From assembly GCF_000956545.1 (NCBI RefSeq), contig NZ_JYIT01000085.1:224532-288531 (forward strand): DNA of 64,000 nt, written 5' to 3'. Positions 51,468-60,326 of this stretch are shown in pieces. The notes beneath the pieces were generated by a model that searched no databases, was not told the origin of the DNA, and saw nothing but the letters and a program-made list of their open reading frames with translations. Position numbers and translations under genes: made by a program. Each line of letters starts with the position of its first letter. The stretch's first letter is position 1. The stretch comes from Microbacterium azadirachtae (lineage in GTDB: Bacteria; Actinomycetota; Actinomycetes; Actinomycetales; Microbacteriaceae).

Positions 51468-52184
51468 TCAGGCGATGACGCGCGTGCCGATCGGCTCGCC
51501 CAGCAGCGCCCGGGTGATGTTGCCGGCCGGCTCCATGCCGAACACGCGCATGTCCATGCCGTTGTCCATGCAGAGGCTGAACGCCGTCGAGTCCACGACC
51601 TTGAGGCCGCGGACGAGCGCGTCCTGGAACGTGATCTCCTCGATCCGCTCGGCGGACGCGTCGGTCTTGGGATCGGCGGTGTAGATCGCGTCGACGCCGT
51701 TCTTGGCGACGAGCACCTCGTCCGCGCCGATCTCGAGGGCGCGCTGCGCCGCGACCGTGTCGGTGGAGAAGTACGGCAGGCCCGCTCCGGCGCCGAAGAT
51801 GACGACGCGGCCCTTCTCCATGTGCCGTTCCGCACGCAGCGGAAGGTACGGCTCCGCGACCTGGGTCATCGCGATCGCGGACTGGACGCGCGGCGAGGCG
51901 CCGGCCTGCTCGAGGAAGTCCTGCAGGGCGAGCGCGTTCATGACGGTGCCGAGCATGCCCATGTAGTCGGCACGCGCGCGGTCCATGCCGCGCTGGCTGA
52001 GCTCGGCGCCGCGGAAGAAGTTGCCGCCGCCGACGACGACCGCGATCTCCACGCGATCGGTGGCGGCAGCGATCTCGCGGGCGATCTGGCTCACGATGTC
52101 GGGGTTGACCCCGAGCTGTCCGCCGCCGAAGGCCTCACCGGAGAGCTTGAGGACGACGCGGCGTCGACCCTGTCGTTCGGTCAT
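51468..52184 (-). CDS. pyrH: Uridylate kinase
   Basis: Phosphorylates UMP to UDP. A 238-residue member of the amino acid kinase fold: VVLKLSGEAFGGGQLG (about 9-24), VVVGGGNFFRGAEL (about 50-63), MDRARADYMGMLGTVMNALA (about 67-86), FGAGAGLPYFSTDTVAAQRA (about 134-153) and NGVDAIYTADPKTD. The ATG at 52184 follows an AGGAAG-type RBS. It lies after tsf in the standard order, separated by a strong hairpin. Confidence 0.97.
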   Translation of the reverse strand: MTERQGRRRVVLKLSGEAFGGGQLGVNPDIVSQIAREIAAATDRVEIAVVVGGGNFFRGAELSQRGMDRARADYMGMLGTVMNALALQDFLEQAGASPRVQSAIAMTQVAEPYLPLRAERHMEKGRVVIFGAGAGLPYFSTDTVAAQRALEIGADEVLVAKNGVDAIYTADPKTDASAERIEEITFQDALVRGLKVVDSTAFSLCMDNGMDMRVFGMEPAGNITRALLGEPIGTRVIA

Positions 52185-52248
52185 GGAGTGCTTCCTCTCG
52201 TCTGGGAAAAGATATCGTGCGGGGCGCCCGGATCGGATGCGGGCATGA

Positions 52249-52286
52249 CGAAGGGGTCCGGACCCTGGTGGATCCGAACCCCTTCG
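52249..52286 (-). terminator. terminator after tsf
   Basis: 14-bp stem with one mismatch: CGAAGGGGTCCGGA (52249-52262) against 52273-52286, with a 10-base loop, seven bases after the tsf stop. pyrH may therefore have its own promoter in the short gap that follows. Confidence 0.75.
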
Positions 52287-52292
52287 ATGCTG

Positions 52293-53120
52293 TTACGCGC
52301 CGACCTTGAAGCGCGCGAAGCCGGTCACGGTGATGCCGGCGTCCTTCGCGACCTGGCCCACGGACAGCTTGTTGTCCTTGGCGTAGTCCTGCTCGAGCAG
52401 GGCGACCTGCTTGAAGAACGCGGTGACGCGGCCCTCGACGATCTTCGGCAGGGCGGCCTCCGGCTTGCCCTCGTTGCGGGAGATCTCGGTGACGATCTCG
52501 CGCTCCTTCTCCACGTCCGCAGCCGGGACGTCCTCACGGGTGAGGTAGGAGGGGTTCGCGAACGAGATGTGCTGGGCGATGCTGCGCGCGGTCTCCGCGT
52601 CGTCACCCGTGTAGGCGACGACGACGCCGACCTGCGGCGGGAGGTCCTTGCTGGTGCGGTGCAGGTACACCTGGAACGCGTCGCCGGTGAGCGTGCGCAC
52701 GCGCCGCAGCTCGACCTTCTCGCCGATGATGGCGGCCTCGTCCGAGATCAGCTGCTCGACGGTCTGGCCGCCGGCGTCGGCCGCGAGGGCCTCCTCGACG
52801 GTGTTCGCCTTGACGGCGGCGACCGCGTCGGCGACCTTGTCGGCCAGCGCGATGAAGCGCTCGTTCTTCGCGACGAAGTCGGTCTCGCAGGCGAGCTCGA
52901 CGAGCGTCACGGCGCCGTCCTGCTCGCGGGCGACGACCAGGCCCTCGCTGGTGGAACGGTCAGCGCGCTTGGCGTTGCCCTTCGCACCCTTCAGGCGGAG
53001 GATCTCGACGGCCTTGTCGACGTCGCCGTCGGCCTCTTCGAGCGCCTTCTTGGTGTCGACCATTCCCGTGCCGAGCTGCTCACGCAGCGCCTTGATGTCG
53101 GCGATGGTGAAGTTGGCCAT
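52293..53120 (-). CDS. tsf: Elongation factor Ts
   Basis: Nucleotide exchange factor for EF-Tu. The 275 residues contain IKALREQLGTGMVDTKKALE (about 9-28), the EF-Tu contact ETDFVAKNERF (about 78-88), and the second signature GKPEAALPKIVEGRV. The ATG at 53120 lies after a GGAG-type RBS. It follows rpsB, with a 79-base gap that holds a perfect hairpin. Confidence 0.97.
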   Translation of the reverse strand: MANFTIADIKALREQLGTGMVDTKKALEEADGDVDKAVEILRLKGAKGNAKRADRSTSEGLVVAREQDGAVTLVELACETDFVAKNERFIALADKVADAVAAVKANTVEEALAADAGGQTVEQLISDEAAIIGEKVELRRVRTLTGDAFQVYLHRTSKDLPPQVGVVVAYTGDDAETARSIAQHISFANPSYLTREDVPAADVEKEREIVTEISRNEGKPEAALPKIVEGRVTAFFKQVALLEQDYAKDNKLSVGQVAKDAGITVTGFARFKVGA

Positions 53121-53161
53121 GTTGTGGTGGCTCCTTGCTTCGTGTGTGTGCGTGGTGATTG

Positions 53162-53191
53162 CCGGCCAGCCGGCGTGTGCCGGCTGGCCGG
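53162..53191 (-). terminator. hairpin between rpsB and tsf
   Basis: Perfect 13-bp stem CCGGCCAGCCGGC (53162-53174) with 53179-53191 and the loop GTGT, eight bases after the rpsB stop. No U-run follows. It may let only part of the transcription pass into tsf or stabilise the rpsB mRNA end. Confidence 0.65.
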
Positions 53192-53199
53192 TCGGCGAA

Positions 53200-54081
53200 T
53201 TACTTGTCGGCGGACTCGGCGTCGGCGACCTCGGTCGCCGTCTCGTCGGCGGCAGCGGCGATTGCCTCGTCGTGCGCGGCGGCACCGGCCTCGTCGGCGG
53301 CCGACTCGGTCGCGGCGGTCTGCGCGTCGGCGCCCTCGAGGAGCTCCTGCTCCCACTCGGCGAGCGGCTCGGCGTCGCCGGCCTCGGGGTTGTGCTTGAC
53401 CTGCAGGCCCTCCGCGGCGGCGTCGGCGATGATGCGCGTCAGCAGCGAGACCGAGCGGATGGCGTCGTCGTTGCCGGGGATCGGGTACTGGAAGTCGTCC
53501 GGGTCGGCGTTGGTGTCGAGGATGCCGATCACCGGGATGCTCAGCTTCTTGGCCTCGTCGATCGCGAGGTGCTCACGCTTCGCGTCGACGACCCACAGGG
53601 CCGACGGGGTCTTGGTGAGGTTGCGGATGCCGCCCAGAGACTTGTGCAGCTTGTCGAGCTCGCGCTTCTTGAGCAGCAGCTCCTTCTTCGTGAAGCCCGA
53701 GGCGGCCGGGTTCTCGTAGTCGAGCTCCTCGAGCTCCTTCATGCGGGCGAGGCGCTTCGCGATGGTGGAGAAGTTGGTGAGGAGGCCGCCGAGCCAGCGC
53801 TGGTTGACGTAGGGCTGGCCGACGCGGGTGGCCTGCTCGGCGAGGATCTCCTGCGCCTGCTTCTTGGTGCCCACGAAGAGGATGGTGCCGCCGTGCGCGA
53901 CGGTCTCCTTGACGAAGTCGTACGCCTTGTCGATGTAGCCGAGCGACTGCTGGAGGTCGATGATGTGGATCCCGCTGCGCTCCGTGAGGATGAAGCGCTT
54001 CACCTTCGGGTTCCACCGGCGGGTCTGGTGTCCGAAGTGAACGCCGCTGTCGAGCAGCTGGCGGATGGTGACGACGGCCAT
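53200..54081 (-). CDS. rpsB: 30S ribosomal protein S2
   Basis: Small-subunit ribosomal protein. The 293 residues carry TIRQLLDSGVHFGHQTRRWN (about 5-24) and KRFILTERSGIHIIDLQQSL near the start, RWLGGLLTNFSTIAKRL (about 96-112), and PSALWVVDAKREHLAIDEA. The C-terminal 60 residues are an Ala/Glu/Asp-rich extension common in actinobacteria. The gene is divergent from an M23 peptidase across a 284-base gap, where its promoter should lie. Confidence 0.97.
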   Translation of the reverse strand: MAVVTIRQLLDSGVHFGHQTRRWNPKVKRFILTERSGIHIIDLQQSLGYIDKAYDFVKETVAHGGTILFVGTKKQAQEILAEQATRVGQPYVNQRWLGGLLTNFSTIAKRLARMKELEELDYENPAASGFTKKELLLKKRELDKLHKSLGGIRNLTKTPSALWVVDAKREHLAIDEAKKLSIPVIGILDTNADPDDFQYPIPGNDDAIRSVSLLTRIIADAAAEGLQVKHNPEAGDAEPLAEWEQELLEGADAQTAATESAADEAGAAAHDEAIAAAADETATEVADAESADK

Positions 54082-54365
54082 GGTCGTACTCCTTGCTGGT
54101 TGAGGTTGTGCTGCCGATCGGCGATCGGCGATCCTGGTGCCCGGCGCGCACTCCGCTCTCTTCCGAGAGACCTGTGGAGCGTTCGCCACGTTGAACGCTG
54201 TGGGCACGCGTAGTCACCCCGACATACGGGATGCCCTGCAAGCATATCAGGATCGCGCCTCCGGTTCGCGCGCATCCGGTCCGCACAGCTGCGCCCGCGT
54301 CCGGGCTCCACACGGATGATGCACCGAACGTCCTCGAGTCTCCGCGCACGGCGCAGGATCGCTGC

Positions 54366-54968
54366 ATGTCGAGTCTTCTCCGCTCACCCGACACCGGGCC
54401 ACCGCGATGGGTTCTCGCGCTCGTGGCGGCGCTGCTCGGCGCCCTCGTGCCGCTGCTCGGTCCCGCGCCGGCACCGGCCGCCGAGGCCGCGGACCCGATC
54501 GCGCACGTCGGCGGGCCGGCCGTCGGAAGCTCCACACGACCGCCGCTCCCCGACGGCGACTGGCTATGGCCGGTCGAGGGGAGCCGATCCGTGGTGGAGC
54601 CGTTCCGCGCTCCCGCGCACGCCTACGGCGCGGGGCATCGCGGGGTCGACCTCGCGGCCGCCGGCGATCTGCGCGCCCCGGCCGACGGCGTGGTCGCCTT
54701 CGCCGGCGCCGTGGTCGATCGGCCGCTGCTCACCATCGACCACGGCAACGGCCTCGTCACCACGTTCGAGCCCGCGACGTCGACGCTGACGCCCGGCTCC
54801 CTTGTCCATCGCGGCGACGTCGTGGCGCACCTGGCCGCCGGCGGTCACGCTCCCCCGGGCTCGCTGCATCTCGGAGTGCGCTGGAACGGGGTCTACGTCA
54901 ATCCGATGCTGCTGTTCGGGGACGTTCCCCGCGCCGTGCTTCTGCCGTGCGGCTCCGACGGATGCTGA
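54366..54968 (+). CDS. Secreted M23 (LytM-like) metallopeptidase
   Basis: A 200-residue exported protein. A signal helix (about 14-40, VLALVAALLGALVPLLG) is followed by a LytM domain: WLWPVEGSRSVVEPF, HRGVDLAAAGDLRAPADGVV (about 95-114) with the first metal His and Asp, and SLHLGVRWNG (about 174-183) with the HxH-related pair reduced to H-x-G as far as I see. It may cut peptidoglycan cross-links, or be a regulator if the metal site is incomplete. It is divergent from rpsB, in a position conserved in actinobacteria. Confidence 0.85.
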   Translation: MSSLLRSPDTGPPRWVLALVAALLGALVPLLGPAPAPAAEAADPIAHVGGPAVGSSTRPPLPDGDWLWPVEGSRSVVEPFRAPAHAYGAGHRGVDLAAAGDLRAPADGVVAFAGAVVDRPLLTIDHGNGLVTTFEPATSTLTPGSLVHRGDVVAHLAAGGHAPPGSLHLGVRWNGVYVNPMLLFGDVPRAVLLPCGSDGC

Positions 54969-54980
54969 CGTCTGTCCGCA

Positions 54981-55883
54981 TCAGGCGCGCGGGTGCGCGA
55001 GACGGTAGCTCGCGGCCAGTCGCTCGGCGGACACGTGCGTGTAGATCTGGGTGGTGCCGAGGCTGGCGTGTCCGAGGATCTCCTGCACCGCCCGCAGGTC
55101 GGCGCCCCCGTCGAGCAGATGCGTCGCGGCCGAATGGCGCAACGCGTGCGGTCCGACCGTCTCGGCCCCGATGACGGGGGCCAGCACTCGGGCGACGAGC
55201 TCGTACACCGTGCGAGTGCCCAGCGCTCCCCCGCGTGCACCCCGGAAAAGGGCAGGACTCGGCCTCTCGGCGCGTGCGACCAGCACCGGGCGAGCCCTGC
55301 GCAGGTACGACGCGACGGCGTTGCGCGCCGGCGCGCCGAACGGCACGACGCGCTCCTTGTCCCCCTTGCCGACGACGCGCGCCGTGCCGCGGTCGAGATC
55401 GAGATCGTCCACGTCCAGTCCGCAGAGCTCCGACACGCGCATCCCCGAGCCGTAGAGCATCTCGAGGATCGCGCTGTCGCGCAGCCGGATCGGATCCCCG
55501 TCCAGCGCCGCATCGCGCGCCTCGTCCAGGACCACCCGCATCGCGTCGGCCGATGCCACCGCCGGCAGTGTCCGCCCGCGCTTCGGGGTCACCAGACGCA
55601 GGGCGGGGTCGACCGGCGCGTGCCCCGCCTCGACGGCCCACGCGAAGAACGAGCGCACCGCGGCGGTGCGCCGAGCAAGGGTCGAACGAGCATCCCCGCG
55701 CTGCGTGGCGCGCCACAGCCAGTCCCGCAGGCTCTCCAGGTCGATCGCGGCGAGCTCGGCGTCCGCGGTGGCGGCGGCCAGGTCCGCCAGATCCGAGCGG
55801 TAGGCGCGCACGGTCGCCGGCGACAGCCTGCGCACCTGCGTGAGATGCGTCGTGAACGCCGCAGCGGCCTCGGATACGCGCAT
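54981..55883 (-). CDS. xerC: Tyrosine recombinase XerC
   Basis: Resolves chromosome dimers at dif together with XerD. The 300 residues have a SAM-like N-terminal domain (FTTHLTQVRRLSPATVRAYR, about 10-29) and a catalytic domain: Arg in LYGSGMRVSELCGLDVDDLD, Lys in RVVGKGDKERVVPF, HALRHSAATHLLDGGADLRA (about 242-261) and HASLGTTQIYTHVS with the nucleophile Tyr. ATG 55883 fits the family length. It ends the yraN-comM-dprA line on this strand and is convergent with the M23 gene. It is a housekeeping recombinase, not a phage integrase. Confidence 0.93.
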   Translation of the reverse strand: MRVSEAAAAFTTHLTQVRRLSPATVRAYRSDLADLAAATADAELAAIDLESLRDWLWRATQRGDARSTLARRTAAVRSFFAWAVEAGHAPVDPALRLVTPKRGRTLPAVASADAMRVVLDEARDAALDGDPIRLRDSAILEMLYGSGMRVSELCGLDVDDLDLDRGTARVVGKGDKERVVPFGAPARNAVASYLRRARPVLVARAERPSPALFRGARGGALGTRTVYELVARVLAPVIGAETVGPHALRHSAATHLLDGGADLRAVQEILGHASLGTTQIYTHVSAERLAASYRLAHPRA

Positions 55884-55917
55884 GGCTCCAGCATGCGCTC
55901 TCGCCCGGCCGGAGTGC

Positions 55918-55953
55918 GGGAGCACGCGCGGGCGCGGGAGCACGCGCGGGCGC
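55918..55953. repeat. two tandem 18-base repeats upstream of xerC
   Basis: GGGAGCACGCGCGGGCGC occurs twice head to tail (55918-55935, 55936-55953) between dprA and xerC. Possibly a slippage product. No function is evident. Confidence 0.7.
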
Positions 55954-56013
55954 GGACGACGGTTGGGGCGGCGATGTGGCGGCGGCGCCCGCATCCGCAC
56001 CGGTTCCCGAGTC

Positions 56014-57264
56014 TCACAGACGGACGGCACGCCATCCTCTCTCGGTCCGCATCGCGCTGCCGTCCAGCTCCAGGACTCCGAGGAGCGCCACGACCCGGTC
56101 CTCGCTCAGCCCGCAGCGCCGCGCCAGTTCGAGGGGATCGCGCGCCCTGCGCACGTTCAGCGCGTCGGCGAGGCGGATCAGATCCGGCTCCTCCGGGACG
56201 CGCGAAGAGCCGGTGCGGGCCGCGCCGAGCAGTTCCCGCACATCCGCCGCCGAGGTGACGCACTGGGCGGCGTAGTCGCGCAGCAGTCGGTGGCAGCCCG
56301 CGGACATCGTAGAGGTGATCGGGCCCGGCACAGCGCCGAGCGGTCGACCGAGTTCGGCGGCGTGGGCCGCCGTGTTCAAGGATCCGCTGCGACTTCCCGC
56401 CTCCACCACGACCGTTGCGCGTGCGAGAGCGCTGATCAGACGATTGCGCGCGAGGAACCGCCACTTGGTGGGCGCCGACAGGCAGGGCAGCTCGCTCACG
56501 AGCGCGCCGCTCGCGACCACGCGCTCGAACAGCTGCGCATGCCCGCTCGGGTAGGGCCGGTCGACGCCTCCGGCGAGGAGCGCGACGGTGCGGCCCCCGG
56601 CGCGCAGAGCAGCCCTGTGCGCCGTGCCGTCGATGCCGTAGGCCCCGCCGGAGACGACCACGAGCCCGTCCGTCGCGAGCTCGCCGGCGAGCTCGCCGGC
56701 CACGTGCTCGCCGTAGCTCGACGACGCGCGGGCGCCGACGATCGCGACGCCGGGAGCATGCAGCGCCGCGGGGTCGCCGCGCAGCCAGAGGGCACGCGGC
56801 GCGTGGGCGCCGAGATCGCCCAGCGACGCGGGCCAGTCCGGGTCCGTGGGCAGCAGCAGCCGCGCGCCGATCCTGGCAGACGTGCGCAGCCCGCCGAGAT
56901 GCGGTTCGGGGGCGAGCCTCGGCCCCCAGCGCCTGCGCGCGTCCCGCAGCGCAGCGGCCGCGGGACGCTCGGTATCCGCCGCGGCGGGCGCCCGGACATC
57001 GTCGAACGCGGCGTCGAGGGCCGCCGTCGGCCCGAGCGCGTCGATCAGAGCCCCGGCGATCCCGTCTCCGGGCTCGCACAGCAGACTCCAGATCAATCCA
57101 TCGCGCACGGCAGGGTCGTCGAGATCGCCCCGGATCCGCCCCGCCTCGCGGAGGAAGCGAGGATCCTCACGCAGGTCACGCACACGCCGACGGAACTGCC
57201 CTGCGACCGGCGCCCGCCCGTCCTCCGGCCTGTCTCCGGCTCGATCATCGTCGCGCGGTCTCAT
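56014..57264 (-). CDS. dprA: DNA processing protein DprA
   Basis: Loads RecA on incoming single-stranded DNA in transformation, and is widespread also in bacteria not known to be competent. The 416 residues have the Rossmann-like DprA core: ALWLRGDPAAL, VAIVGARASSSYGEHVAGEL (about 167-186), VVSGGAYGIDGTAHRAAL (about 194-211), LAGGVDRPYPSGHA, FLARNRLISALARATVVVEA (about 262-281), and a C-terminal winged helix. ATG 57264 overlaps the comM stop (ATGA). Confidence 0.93.
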   Translation of the reverse strand: MRPRDDDRAGDRPEDGRAPVAGQFRRRVRDLREDPRFLREAGRIRGDLDDPAVRDGLIWSLLCEPGDGIAGALIDALGPTAALDAAFDDVRAPAAADTERPAAAALRDARRRWGPRLAPEPHLGGLRTSARIGARLLLPTDPDWPASLGDLGAHAPRALWLRGDPAALHAPGVAIVGARASSSYGEHVAGELAGELATDGLVVVSGGAYGIDGTAHRAALRAGGRTVALLAGGVDRPYPSGHAQLFERVVASGALVSELPCLSAPTKWRFLARNRLISALARATVVVEAGSRSGSLNTAAHAAELGRPLGAVPGPITSTMSAGCHRLLRDYAAQCVTSAADVRELLGAARTGSSRVPEEPDLIRLADALNVRRARDPLELARRCGLSEDRVVALLGVLELDGSAMRTERGWRAVRL

Positions 57265-58790
57265 GCCGCCGCTCCCTTCTTGAGGTAAAGGGCCCGCCCC
57301 ACCTGTGCGAGCCCGGGCGCGGCAGCGCCGTCCAGGTCGGCGACCGACCATGCCAGCCGCAGCACGCGGTCATAGCCGCGCAGTGTCAGCGCTCCGCGCT
57401 GCAGCGCGCGGTCCAACGGCCCCCTCGCCTCGGCGGGCAGGCGGAAATCTCCCTGACGCAGCCAGGTGCCGGGCACGTGCGCGTTGAGCCGCCACGGCGT
57501 TCCCCGCCAGCGCCACGCTGCTCGCTCCCGTGCCTCCTCGACCCGCGCGCGGGCCTGCGCCGTCGAGGTCGTCCCGCCTTCCGGCATCGTCACGTCGGCG
57601 GCGGACACGCGTGCGACACGGACCTCGATGTCGAGACGATCGCGGATCGGCCCGGAGAGCCTCGCCGCGTATCGCCGGATCGCCGAGGGCGGGCAGATGC
57701 ACTCCTCGCCCACGACGCCGTAGGCCCCGCACGGACAGGGATTGGTGGCGAGGACGAGCTGGAAACGAGCCGGGAACCGTGCTGTGAAGCCCGCCCGATG
57801 GATCTCGATCTCGCCCGACTCGAGCGGCTGCCGCAGCGCCTCCACGACGACGCCCGGCGCCTCGGCGGCCTCGTCGAGGAACAGGAGCCCTCCGTGCGCA
57901 CGAGCGATCGCGCCCGGCCGCGCGACACGCGATCCTCCGCCGATCATCGCCGCGACGGAAGCGCTGTGATGCGGGGCGACGAACGGAGGCCGCCGCTCCA
58001 GGCGCGTCAGCGTCTCGCCCGCGAGCGATCGGATCGAGGCGGCCTCGAGCGCCCGTTCGTCGTCGAGGTCGGGCAGGATCCCTGCGAGGCGACGGGCCAG
58101 CATCGTCTTGCCCGCGCCGGGCGGGCCGGAGAGCAGCAGGTGGTGCCCACCCGCGGCTGCCACGATCAGGGCGCGGACGGCGTCGTCCTGCCCGATCACA
58201 TCCGCCAGCTCCCACACCGGCTCGCTCACCTGCGCCGCTGCCGAGGCCAGCACAGGCTGCGGGTCTCCGGGGTCGGACACGTCGGCGCCGTGCAGGAGCG
58301 CCACCTGGGCGAGAGTCACCGCGGAGTGCACCTCGAGGCCCGGCACCAGTCGCGCCTCCGCCTCGTTCGCGAACGGGACGACGGCGCGATCGAACCCCGC
58401 CTCCCGTGCCGCATGCAGCGCAGGCAGCACGCCGGGGATGGGACGCAGCCTGCCGTCCAGCCCCAGCTCGCCCAGATGCACGGTGCGCGCGATGGAGGCC
58501 TGGTCGAGCGTTCCGGCCGTGCCGAACGCCGCGATCGCGATCGCCAGGTCGAACCCGGATCCGTGCTTGGGAAGACTCGCCGGCGAGAGGTTGACCGTCA
58601 GCTTGCGCCGGGGCAGCTCCAGACCGCTGTTCCGGCAGGCGCCGTGCACGCGCCGCACCGCCTCGCCGAGTGCGCGATCCGCGAGGCCGATGAGGTCGAA
58701 TCCGGGCGTCTGCTGCGCGAGGTCGGCCTCCACATCGACCATGTGGCCGTTCAGGCCCGTCAGCGCGACCGCCCACGTGCGCGCCGTCAT
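57261..58790 (-). CDS. comM: YifB/ComM family AAA+ ATPase
   Basis: Mg-chelatase-like ATPase; ComM of naturally competent species is a branch-migration helicase. The 509 residues begin with a fold seen in Lon proteases (LPRRKLTVNLSPASLPKHGS, about 54-73), then Walker A GPPGAGKTMLARRLAG (about 221-236), Walker B GGLLFLDEAAE, NPCPCGAYG, and the C-terminal YAARLSGPIRDRLDIEV. It overlaps yraN and dprA by four bases each, so all three are co-translated. Confidence 0.94.
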   Translation of the reverse strand: MTARTWAVALTGLNGHMVDVEADLAQQTPGFDLIGLADRALGEAVRRVHGACRNSGLELPRRKLTVNLSPASLPKHGSGFDLAIAIAAFGTAGTLDQASIARTVHLGELGLDGRLRPIPGVLPALHAAREAGFDRAVVPFANEAEARLVPGLEVHSAVTLAQVALLHGADVSDPGDPQPVLASAAAQVSEPVWELADVIGQDDAVRALIVAAAGGHHLLLSGPPGAGKTMLARRLAGILPDLDDERALEAASIRSLAGETLTRLERRPPFVAPHHSASVAAMIGGGSRVARPGAIARAHGGLLFLDEAAEAPGVVVEALRQPLESGEIEIHRAGFTARFPARFQLVLATNPCPCGAYGVVGEECICPPSAIRRYAARLSGPIRDRLDIEVRVARVSAADVTMPEGGTTSTAQARARVEEARERAAWRWRGTPWRLNAHVPGTWLRQGDFRLPAEARGPLDRALQRGALTLRGYDRVLRLAWSVADLDGAAAPGLAQVGRALYLKKGAAA

Positions 58791-59149
58791 CGCAGGTCCC
58801 TCAGATGCTCGAGCGCGCCGATCGCCGGATCGGCGCCGACGATGCCGATCGCCTCGACGCGCAGCGTGCGCCCCAGACTCTCCCGCCGATGATCCTGCAC
58901 CCAGGCATGGGCGAGTCGCCAGAGGCGCTGACGCTTGGATGCGTCGATCGCCTCGAAGGGATGGCCGAAGTCCAGCGTGCGCCGCGTCTTCACCTCCACG
59001 AACGCCAGCGTGTCCTGATGCAGCGCGACGATGTCGAGCTCGCCCTGGTCGCACCTCCAGTTGCGGTCCAGGATCCGGTAGCCGAGCCGGGTCAGGTGTG
59101 CGACGGCGCGCTCTTCGCCCGCGCGTCCGAGTTCGTCCTTCGCTGCCAT
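58787..59149 (-). CDS. YraN/UPF0102 endonuclease-like protein
   Basis: A 120-residue protein with a Holliday-junction-resolvase-like fold. The residues of the PD-(D/E)xK site are visible: GELDIVALHQDTLAFVEVKT (about 36-55, D...ExK) with RNWRCDQ before it. The family is nearly universal in bacteria and has no settled function. It opens yraN-comM-dprA, whose genes all touch DNA handling. Confidence 0.92.
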   Translation of the reverse strand: MAAKDELGRAGEERAVAHLTRLGYRILDRNWRCDQGELDIVALHQDTLAFVEVKTRRTLDFGHPFEAIDASKRQRLWRLAHAWVQDHRRESLGRTLRVEAIGIVGADPAIGALEHLRDLR

Positions 59150-59271
59150 GATCGACAGCCTGACCGGACGCGCACCTCCACGAGCGCGCGGGGCTGCAAC
59201 CGGTGTGAAGATGTCGGCGAGGTCAGCCTGTGGAGGACGTCATCCTCCGCGGCGACGCCGGCAGCGCCGGG

Positions 59272-59598
59272 TCACTCGCCGTCGAGGGAGAGCTCCTGAG
59301 GCAGTTCGAACTCACGCCGGGAGAGCTCCTCGACGTTGACGTCCTTGAAGGTGAGCACGCGCACAGACTTGACGAACCGATCGGCGCGGTAGATGTCCCA
59401 CACCCACACGTCGTTCATCGCGACCTCGAAATAGAAGTCGTGCTCGGTGTCGCGGCGCACGACGTTGACCTCGTTCGCCAGGTAGAAGCGGCGCTCGGTC
59501 TCGACCACGTACTGGAACTGCAGGACCACATCGCGGTACTCGCGATACAGGGCGAGCTCGAGCTCGCGGTCATAGTCGTCGAAGGCGTCGTCATCCAT
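59272..59598 (-). CDS. DUF2469 family protein
   Basis: A 108-residue acidic protein of a family limited to actinobacteria, with no known function. Typical features: EYRDVVLQFQYVVETERRFY (about 20-39), YLANEVNVV, and FEVAMNDVWVWDIYRADRFV (about 56-75). It sits between rnhB and yraN in the conserved order. The ATG at 59598 has GGGGGG upstream, and a -10-like TAGGAT just before it. Confidence 0.93.
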   Translation of the reverse strand: MDDDAFDDYDRELELALYREYRDVVLQFQYVVETERRFYLANEVNVVRRDTEHDFYFEVAMNDVWVWDIYRADRFVKSVRVLTFKDVNVEELSRREFELPQELSLDGE

Positions 59599-59666
59599 GG
59601 TCCCCCCATCCTACGAGAGGCCGTCGGGTCGCGAGGGCGAAAGCCGTCGCGGCACCGCGCTCCGGG

Positions 59667-60326
59667 TCAGAACAGCGTCGGGGCGTCCGCGATCGCCCAC
59701 GACGCGCGGTGATGCCGGGTGAGACCGCCGCGACGGATGGCATCCCGATGCTCGAGGCTCGCGTAGCCCTTGTTGCGCTCCCACTGGTAGTCGGGGAACT
59801 CGCCGGACAGCTCCACCATGAGCGCGTCCCTGGCGACCTTGGCGAGCACCGAGGCCGCCGCGACGGAGGCGCAGTCGCGGTCGGCTTTGATGATCGAGCG
59901 CACCGTCAGCGGCGCCGGATGCACGGCCGAGACGTAGTCGTGATTCCCGTCGAGGAGGACGAGTGCCGCCGAGGCGTCCCAGTCCTGCCCGCAGGCGGCC
60001 GTGATCGCCCGCGACGCGGCGAGGCCGAGCGCGCGCATGATGCCGATCTCGTCGATCTCGGCGCTGGTCGCCCATCCCACCGCGCTGGCCGGCGCCCAGG
60101 AGCCCGCGCGCGCGGCGACCTCGGGACGCCGCTTCTCGGGCACGAGCTTGGAGTCGCGCAGGCCCTGCGGCACACGACGGCGCGCGGCCGCCGCATCCAC
60201 GACGGTGGCGCCGACGGCGACGGGCCCGGCCAGCGCTCCCCTCCCGACCTCGTCGAGGGCGATGAGGTGGGCGTGCTCGCGCAGCAGTCGCCGCTCGAGG
60301 ACCAGGCTAGGCTCGACGACCGCCAC
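59667..60326 (-). CDS. rnhB: Ribonuclease HII
   Basis: Cuts RNA in RNA-DNA hybrids and misplaced ribonucleotides. The 219 residues show LIALDEVGRGALAGPVAVGA (about 21-40) with the DE metal pair, LRDSKLVPEKRR, LLDGNHDYVS (about 123-132) with the third Asp, and KADRDCASVAAASVLAKVAR (about 148-167) with the fourth. The GTG start at 60326 overlaps the lepB end by 20 bases, so it is part of the lepB-rnhB unit. Confidence 0.95.
   Translation of the reverse strand: MAVVEPSLVLERRLLREHAHLIALDEVGRGALAGPVAVGATVVDAAAARRRVPQGLRDSKLVPEKRRPEVAARAGSWAPASAVGWATSAEIDEIGIMRALGLAASRAITAACGQDWDASAALVLLDGNHDYVSAVHPAPLTVRSIIKADRDCASVAAASVLAKVARDALMVELSGEFPDYQWERNKGYASLEHRDAIRRGGLTRHHRASWAIADAPTLF

Noticed and set aside
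54082..54365. c-di-AMP (ydaO-type) riboswitch before the M23 peptidase
   Set aside because: Such elements precede many actinobacterial wall hydrolases, but I could not find the conserved core segments here; the gap probably serves mainly as the rpsB promoter and leader.
54981..55883. Tyrosine recombinase as evidence of a mobile element
   Set aside because: The length, motifs and place beside dprA and comM identify housekeeping XerC.
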